DNA from: Mesorhabditis belari
Lineage: Eukaryota > Nematoda > Chromadorea > Rhabditida > Rhabditidae
Length of the DNA: 64,000 bases
Direction of reading: 5' to 3'
Assembly (NCBI GenBank): GCA_958450365.1
Contig: CAUEEP010000759.1
Coordinates: 62,001-126,000 of the forward strand
The notes below the pieces were generated by a model that was given only the letters and a program-made list of their open reading frames with translations, was not told where the DNA came from and made no database searches. This document shows, piece by piece, positions 58,753 through 64,000 of this stretch (position 1 is the first letter of the stretch; the number at the start of each line of letters is the position of its first letter). The translations under genes and the position numbers were made by a program.

Positions 58753-61700
58753 ATGAAATCAATTACCATTAGACATTTAAAATTTAGATGCCCGTATAGT
58801 TCAAAGGATTCCAAGAGTGAAATGATGCCGAGAAGTCGCTTATTGCGATACATTTCTCTTCTTTCTTTCGCTTTATTCATTCTCTATTTCTTCTTCCCCG
58901 GCGATGAACTCCCCAAAGAGTTTTTGATGTTACAGGTATCTGTTGATTTTGATCTAAACATAACTGAATACTTTTTGTATCAAAGTATTGGGTTGTCCAG
59001 TTATGAATGCGCGTTTTTACTATTTTGTAAATTTCTCAAGATATCGAACAGATGTATATGAGTGTTATATATCATTCGAAAGCTGAAGATCTCCTCTACA
59101 TTTTGGAATAAAAAGTTTTTGAATTCATTCAACTTTTTGGGAAATTAACTGCACAAAGAGAGAGGTCGTTTTCGAAAAAACCCATTTCAGCTTAGCTATT
59201 CCTCAAGTTTTATGGTGGAAAATAACGGCCCAGAAAAGAAAAGAAAAGTAAAGATGCTCTGAAATTGTTATATTTTTTAAAAAGTTGTATTGATATATCT
59301 ATTGGCCAAACATCAAACGGTTAACTCAATTTGAGCGGAGCCAAAACTTGATCCAAAGGCCACCTTCCATTTTTTGGCCACCTCTTCTTCTGTGCAGTCA
59401 ATTTGCCCAAAAGCTGAACAAATTCAAAAACTTTTTATATCAAAATGTAGAGGAGATCTTCAGCTTTCGAATAATACTCATAAATATCTTTTTCTTGATT
59501 TCGGTATCCTGAGAAATTTACAAAATAGTAAAAAACGCGCATTCATAACTGGACAACCCATAGATAAAAGTCATAGATTTACTTTTCAGGAAATTTCCTC
59601 AAAATCGGGAGACGGGCATAAATGTCATCTAAAAGCGCTTGATCCATTCGATGAATCGATCAAGAAATATGTTGATGTGAAGCCACAAAAATTGAAATGT
59701 CGAAAGATTCAGGTTAGTGATGTTAGTGAGATTCAGATCTCAAGGATTACAAATTGACCTTGAGATCAGGCTTTTAAGCAGAAAAAAAGCGGAAAATTGA
59801 ATAGCTTTTGATTTTCAAAGAAAAGGTCAACAAATGGGGTAGCTACGCACTGCGACGGAAAAAGCGGAAAAACGTGGCTGCCCTATTTGTTGACTTTTTC
59901 TTTAAAAATTAAAAGATATTCAATTTTTTGCTTTTTTTGTCTGCAAGCCCGTTCGAAATGTCAAAGATCACTAATTCTATTGTGAACTTTGTGCTCAATT
60001 CTGTAAATGCACCCTTTCTAGCGCATTCAAGTCTCCATATTTTTCATAGCAACCTAGTGGCACAGAAATAAGAATTCAATGCGTCAGAAAGAGTGAGTGC
60101 GTTTACAGAATTGAGCACAAAGTACACCTAAAAGGATTGATTTCTAGGACAACTATGCCGAATTGATTGACGGCAGGATTCATTTGCTGAGGAATGACTC
60201 GGAATGTTTGTATCGATCGGTCGAGCACAATTCAGGAGTCGACGATTTCCATCCTCGATTTGGAGAATGGAAAAGAATTGAGGGTAAAGTTGAGCAAAAG
60301 TCGGCTTTAAATTTATAATCTATTGCGTTTATTTCAGCTGGGTTTTCCCCAAAAATCTTCACCGATTTCGTGCAAGTCGAGTGTTTCCGCGATTTTTTGG
60401 GTATTCGGAAAAACGTCTATCGAAATGCTTTCTTTCAAATTTTCCCCCGAAATCTCAGCTCCGAAACGGGAAAGTAAGTGGGAATTGGGAAAGGATTGGT
60501 TCTGGCTTGATGTTCTGGCTTGATGTTGGCTTGATTCATATCTAAAATTTATAGGTCATACTCTCGGGATTTCTCCACTCGTCCAAGCGTTCTCATCATC
60601 GGAATCGATGGCGTCTCAAGGAGTAACTTTGTTCGACAAATGCCAAAAGTGAGTAGAAGTTTTGATTTCAATTTTCCGGGCAATTTAGACTCTAAAAACG
60701 ATGTCTGACATGAATTTCGTTACACTTGAGTCCTATTCAAAGCTTGGCGATAACACTTTTCCGAATCTTTGCGCGATGATGCTCGGGAAGAGAGGTTATT
60801 TCTCGGAGGTGAGTACAGAAATGGTAAAGAGTATTTCGATTTTAGGAATTCCCGAGCGAAGTGGAGGATGGATGGGGTGTAAATTACGATTCGTGGACCG
60901 AGTTTATGTGGAGGAGGTAAAGTTATTTCTTTAGAAATACGATAGCTATTCCTTTTGCAGGTTTGGTCGTGATGGATACGCGACAATGTTTTCTGAGGAT
61001 CGACCTGAATGGAGCACGTTCAGTTACAAAGAAAGGAGTCATGGATTTGTGGCCCGACCACCGACCGATCACTATCAAAGGTAGGGTTTTTGTGGAAAAG
61101 AAAACATTAACAAATGATATGATAGCTTAAAGTAGTTACTTTAGACCGTACTTCTTGTCAATTTACGATACAACGGAGATGCTGCGAAGTTCGACGCAAT
61201 GTTTTGGGGAGACTCCATTACATATGCTACAGCTCGATTACATTGAAAGGTAGGAGTTTCTCTTGTGACGATTTTACTAGCCACATTTACTATGCTACTA
61301 GGCACTAGTAGCATAGTAAATGTGGCTTATTAGGCACTACAGCTACAGCCAGAGCTGTTCCTAGACCAAAAATTTCAAGCCAAGCCTGGCCTGGCTAGCC
61401 ATAGCTTCTGGCTTTTTAAAATAGCCCTAGCTGCAGCTACGGCATTACATACTTGTTCTCTTAACTGTGATAAATTTTAGAATGTTTAGATCATTGAGCA
61501 AAATGTATGTACCGTAATAATTCTAATAGAAGACCATGGTCTTCTAATTTTCAACCCCTTCCCCAAAGGGTCTTCTGTTAGAGACTGGTCTTCTAATTTT
61601 CAACCCCCTTCCCAAAGGGTCTTCTATTAGAGACTGGTCTTGAATTTGTCAAAGCTTTAGAGAACGATTTTAGGAAGCAACCCTTTTTAAAAATCAGTCA

Positions 61701-64000
61701 CATTGTATCATCACTTTATTCACTTAGTTAAAGCAACAATTAACAACAATAACAACAAATAATTATTAACATAAAACATAAAACAATTTGAAAGGAGCAA
61801 ATCCGTTAAAAAACCTCAATTTAATTTTCATTAATGTCATTGATTTCAATCGAGGCATCGCTTTCGTAATCCTTGTTTTCCTCCTCTTCGCCCAAATCAA
61901 TTTCATCCAATAATTGAGCAACCATCTCATCATTTACCTCCAAATCGCTTCTGGATGACCGGATCAATTCGTTTCCGTGGCAAAAGAACAAAAGGCTTGC
62001 ACTTGTAACCGTCGGAGCGCGCCGTAAGCATCACAGAAATTTTTGTCTTTTCATGTCCACTTGATCGAACTGAGACTTCATTTGCTCCTTTTTCATCAAC
62101 ACATTTTCCGCCAATTGGATCAAGGAAGACGACCGTTTCATCACAAGCGTAGATGTGTGTGTATTTGTTCTCCTTTTGCATCCGATTGAGATACATTACG
62201 AAATTGACCAACACATCAGCATATTCGTGGGGAGGCTTCTGACAGATTGACGTTGGAGTTCTCATTGAAAATCCATGACGCTTCATGAACTTTTGAAGCC
62301 ATCCCAATGAACAATCGACTTTGATATCGTTTTGCTCACAAAAACGCTTTGCTTTTTCTTGGACCAAACGCCTCGAGACCTTGTTTTTCTTCTGTCGTTC
62401 GCTTCGGACCCATTCGGCAAGTTCCACGTCGAGTTGCGTATTTGTGAGGGTTCGGCCACCTCCTGTTAACCTCTTGTATGATTTCCCCATCTTTCGCAAT
62501 CGTTTTTCTTGCGAAATCCATTCGCGAATCATCTTTCTGCTGACTTGAAACTTTGTGCTTGCAACATTCTTTGAGATCGTCTTTGCAAATTCAATTGTTT
62601 CTAACTTAAACTCGATCGAATATGCCTTCCGTTTGTTTCCATTCTTGAGCAGTTCCGCTTCGAGAGCCTCCAAAGCATTCTCCGAATTCATCTCGTTTTC
62701 ATTCTCCTTTTCTCGTTCCTTGAAGATTTCAAAGTCGTCTCCTTCATCTTTTCGAATATCTCGATACTCCTCCAGAGAATCCGTGCGAATTGGCAGTCGC
62801 TCAGCCATCAGCCCTGAAAATAAACACATTATTTATTTTAAGACAAGAAACAAGAATTACAAAAAACACTAGTAGGAAAGAAATAATAACTTTGCACAAT
62901 GATTTTTACAAGAAAATCTGGGTGGTAGCGGGATACGGTAACATCGTGCATTTTAAGAGTTTGGGTCTTCTATCAGAGACTGGTCTTCTAATAGAGACTG
63001 GTCTTCTATTAGAGACTGGTCTTCTATTAGAGACTGGTCTTCTAATAGAGACTGGTCTTCTATTTTTCAACCTCCCTTCAAAAGGGTCTTCTATTGGAGA
63101 CTGGTCTTCTAATAGAGACTGGTCTTCTATTAGAATTATTACGGTATTATAGACTTGAAACTAAACTCTTCTTTCATTTTACTTTCTCTTTCAGCTTCAT
63201 GAAAACGTATCGCGATCTCTCAATTCCATTCTTCACTTTATTTTGGAATGTCGAATTGTCACACGAATATTTGAACACTCTCAAAGTGGCTGATGATGAT
63301 TTCTCAGGTTCGGAGTTGAAATAAGCAATTTAAATCCCAAAATTTCAGCTTTCCTCACTCGAAACACCGATTTGTGGGAGAACACGGTGGTGATTTTGCT
63401 GTCGGATCACGGGAATCGCTACGATGCAATTCGAGAAACGGTGAAGGTTTTCAATGACTTTATTGAGAGTAAATAGAAAACAATTTATGGCTTACCTATC
63501 CACGATTTTATCACCAGTGGCAAGCGGCAAGGCCAGAGCCCAAAATCAGGCCTAGGCCTGGGTTCTGATTGATCCAGGGACTTTTGTGAGCTAAACCTGC
63601 AGTGAATGCAGGCCAGATAGTGCAAGGCTTTGCTTGGGCTGTGTTTGCCTGACCAGGCTCGGAAAAATTACTTATGGAACGACTCTGGATAATGTAAAAT
63701 TTCAATCAATTCCAAAACTGATGACATAAATTCAGGTGGTCGGTCGAATGGAATCCCGCCTTCCAATCATGTCAATCAGATTGCCCGAGGCTAGTTTTCT
63801 TTACCAGAAATGTGGTTTGGATTTAAGATTTGATTTGAAAATGTAAATCTAGATAAATTTTGTAGCTACTTCAAAAACCGATCAAAAAAATTCAGCTTTT
63901 GACGAAGAAGCACCCGAAAATGTTGTCAAATTTGCAGCGTAACGCGAAGATCTTCACGACCCATTTCGACACACACGAGTTGCTCAACGATTTGTTATTG
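58753..64000 (+). CDS. DUF229 family protein (sulfatase/alkaline-phosphatase fold), 3' end outside the window
   Basis: Exons 58753-58935, 59590-59712, 60149-60293, 60338-60473, 60555-60648, 60689-60808, 60846-60916, 60961-61080, 61145-61249, 63195-63307, 63349-63440, 63736-63789 and 63896 onward join in frame. Seen: an N-terminal membrane anchor (LLRYISLLSFALFILYFFF), then HLKALDPFDESIKKYV, FGEWKRIEAGFSPKIF, VLIIGIDGVSRSNFVRQMPK (metal-binding Asp and nucleophile Ser of the fold), LGDNTFPNLCAMMLGKRGYF, VVILLSDHGNRYDAIRET (second metal site) and THFDTHELLNDLLL. Known: DUF229 proteins are type II membrane or lumenal proteins expanded in nematodes; substrates are mostly unknown. The start could also be Met 58822 or 58825. 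The exon ending 63789 has a GC donor (GAG|GCTAGT). Introns carry a mariner-type MITE, foldbacks and a pogo-like element. Confidence 0.9.
58988..59560. mobile_element. Mariner-type MITE, 573 bp, in DUF229 intron 1
   Basis: The ends TTGGGTTGTCCAGTTATGAA and inverse TTCATAACTGGACAACCCA are flanked by TA. The arms are conserved for about 180 bp (TACTATTTTGTAAATTTCTC, GAAGATCTCCTCTACATTTT). The 127-codon frame at 59374-59757 runs through the right arm into exon 2 and is not the real exon. Confidence 0.88.
59770..59949. repeat. Foldback, arms about 75 bp, in DUF229 intron 2
   Basis: The left arm (AGCGGAAAATTGAATAGCTT, GGTCAACAAATGGGGTAGC) is inverted at 59875-59949 with about 85 percent similarity by eye. 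No target duplication was resolved. Confidence 0.75.
59982..60127. repeat. Small MITE-like inverted repeat in DUF229 intron 2
   Basis: GTGAACTTTGTGCTCAATTC (continuing TGTAAATGCAC) is inverted at 60095-60127 as ACAGAATTGAGCACAAAGTA. Non-coding. Confidence 0.75.
61279..61327. repeat. Perfect hairpin, 22-bp arms, in DUF229 intron
   Basis: AGCCACATTTACTATGCTAC plus TA at 61279-61300 is exactly inverted at 61306-61327 with a 5-base loop. Confidence 0.8.
61512..63144 (-). mobile_element. Pogo/Tigger-like DNA transposon, 1633 bp, TA-flanked
   Basis: The ends CCGTAATAATTCTAATAGAA (continuing GACC) and inverse are flanked by TA (61510-61511, 63145-63146). Both subterminal zones carry repeats of AGTCTCTAATAGAAGACC and a TTTTCAACC segment. 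The interior encodes a truncated transposase on the minus strand. It sits in an intron of the DUF229 gene in the opposite orientation. Confidence 0.93.
61821..62808 (-). pseudogene. Pogo/Tigger-like transposase, internally deleted
   Basis: The ATG at 62808 (MAERLPIRTD) lies just after a TTTATTTTCAG acceptor. An N-terminal Psq-type helix-turn-helix is suggested by KRKAYSIEFKLETIEFAKTI and KFQVSRKMIREWISQEKRLR. A CENP-B type helix-turn-helix follows (GWLQKFMKRHGFSMRTPTSI). The DDE domain begins with the first acidic residue in YACDETVVFLDP. The frame stops at 61930 after RIDPVIQKRFGGK, before the second and third catalytic residues. In another frame 61821-61935 encodes SDLEVNDEMVAQLLDEIDLG and an acidic end with a stop, which looks like the original C-terminus. 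So the middle of the catalytic domain, perhaps 100-150 codons, is deleted and the copy cannot transpose itself. Confidence 0.88.

Noticed and set aside
59374..59757. 127-codon frame as one long exon of the DUF229 gene
   Set aside because: Its first two thirds are the right arm of the mariner-type MITE; the true exon begins after the acceptor at 59589.
62555..62872. 105-codon Ser-rich plus-strand frame
   Set aside because: Antisense shadow of the acidic N-terminus of the pogo-like transposase.

Overview
This is a 64 kb AT-rich window from a nematode nuclear genome. The evidence is gene structure and family content: many short exons joined by GT-AG introns with TTTCAG-type acceptors, acceptor-like sites immediately in front of several start codons (as expected for spliced-leader trans-splicing), a DUF229 gene, a MIG-18-like fibronectin type I gene, a nuclear hormone receptor with a [11 protein letters not shown]-box, and degenerate TTAGGC repeats (the nematode telomere motif). 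I cannot name the species; the families fit a rhabditid-type nematode. All exon chains were joined by eye from frame, phase and splice motifs; no search was run.

Layout. 0.4-1.7 kb (-): a four-exon IL-17-like cytokine. 1.7-7.3 kb: mostly intergenic with minisatellites and one possible small secreted peptide. 7.3-10.4 kb (-): an MFS/SLC2-like transporter with a TA-flanked MITE and a tRNA-like Pol III unit in its first intron. 13.9-16.4 kb (-): a PPM-2-type PP2C phosphatase. 19.5-21.5 kb (+): an SH2-tyrosine kinase of the nematode Fer-like class. 22.5-25.7 kb (-): a DNAJA-type co-chaperone directly downstream of a BuGZ/ZNF207 homologue, with operon-like spacing. 27.2-27.6 kb (+): a MIG-18-like secreted protein. 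27.9-28.8 kb (-): an Arg/Ser-rich basic protein. 29.5-31.4 kb (+): an unrecognised protein with a C-terminal membrane anchor. 31.7-32.0 kb (-): a small basic protein.

The second half is repeat-rich. 34-43 kb has no gene I can support; it holds tRNA-like loci, a tRNA-bearing TA element and two homogeneous 16-bp minisatellites. 43.7-47.7 kb (+): a 15-exon nuclear receptor whose introns carry telomere-like repeats linked to copies of its own DNA-binding-domain exon. 49.6-51.5 kb (+): a small secreted Pro/Gly/Tyr-rich protein. 51.9-54.7 kb (+): a multi-pass membrane protein with a basic N-terminus. 55.6 kb (-): a 44-residue single-pass membrane peptide. 58.8 kb to the window end (+): a DUF229 (sulfatase/alkaline-phosphatase-fold) gene with a mariner-type MITE in intron 1 and a 1.6 kb pogo/Tigger-like element in a later intron.

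Mobile elements are the unifying feature. A family of TA-flanked elements sharing CCGTA...TAATAG ends runs from 97 bp MITEs to the pogo-like element that encodes a broken transposase. There are also mariner-type MITEs, a foldback with a 9-bp target duplication (MULE-like), a foldback family sharing a GGGAGTGGGACAAATGC end, a Tc1-like transposase remnant, and a Merlin/IS1595-like non-autonomous element. The most interesting coding content is the IL-17 gene, which is split into four short exons and is easily missed.
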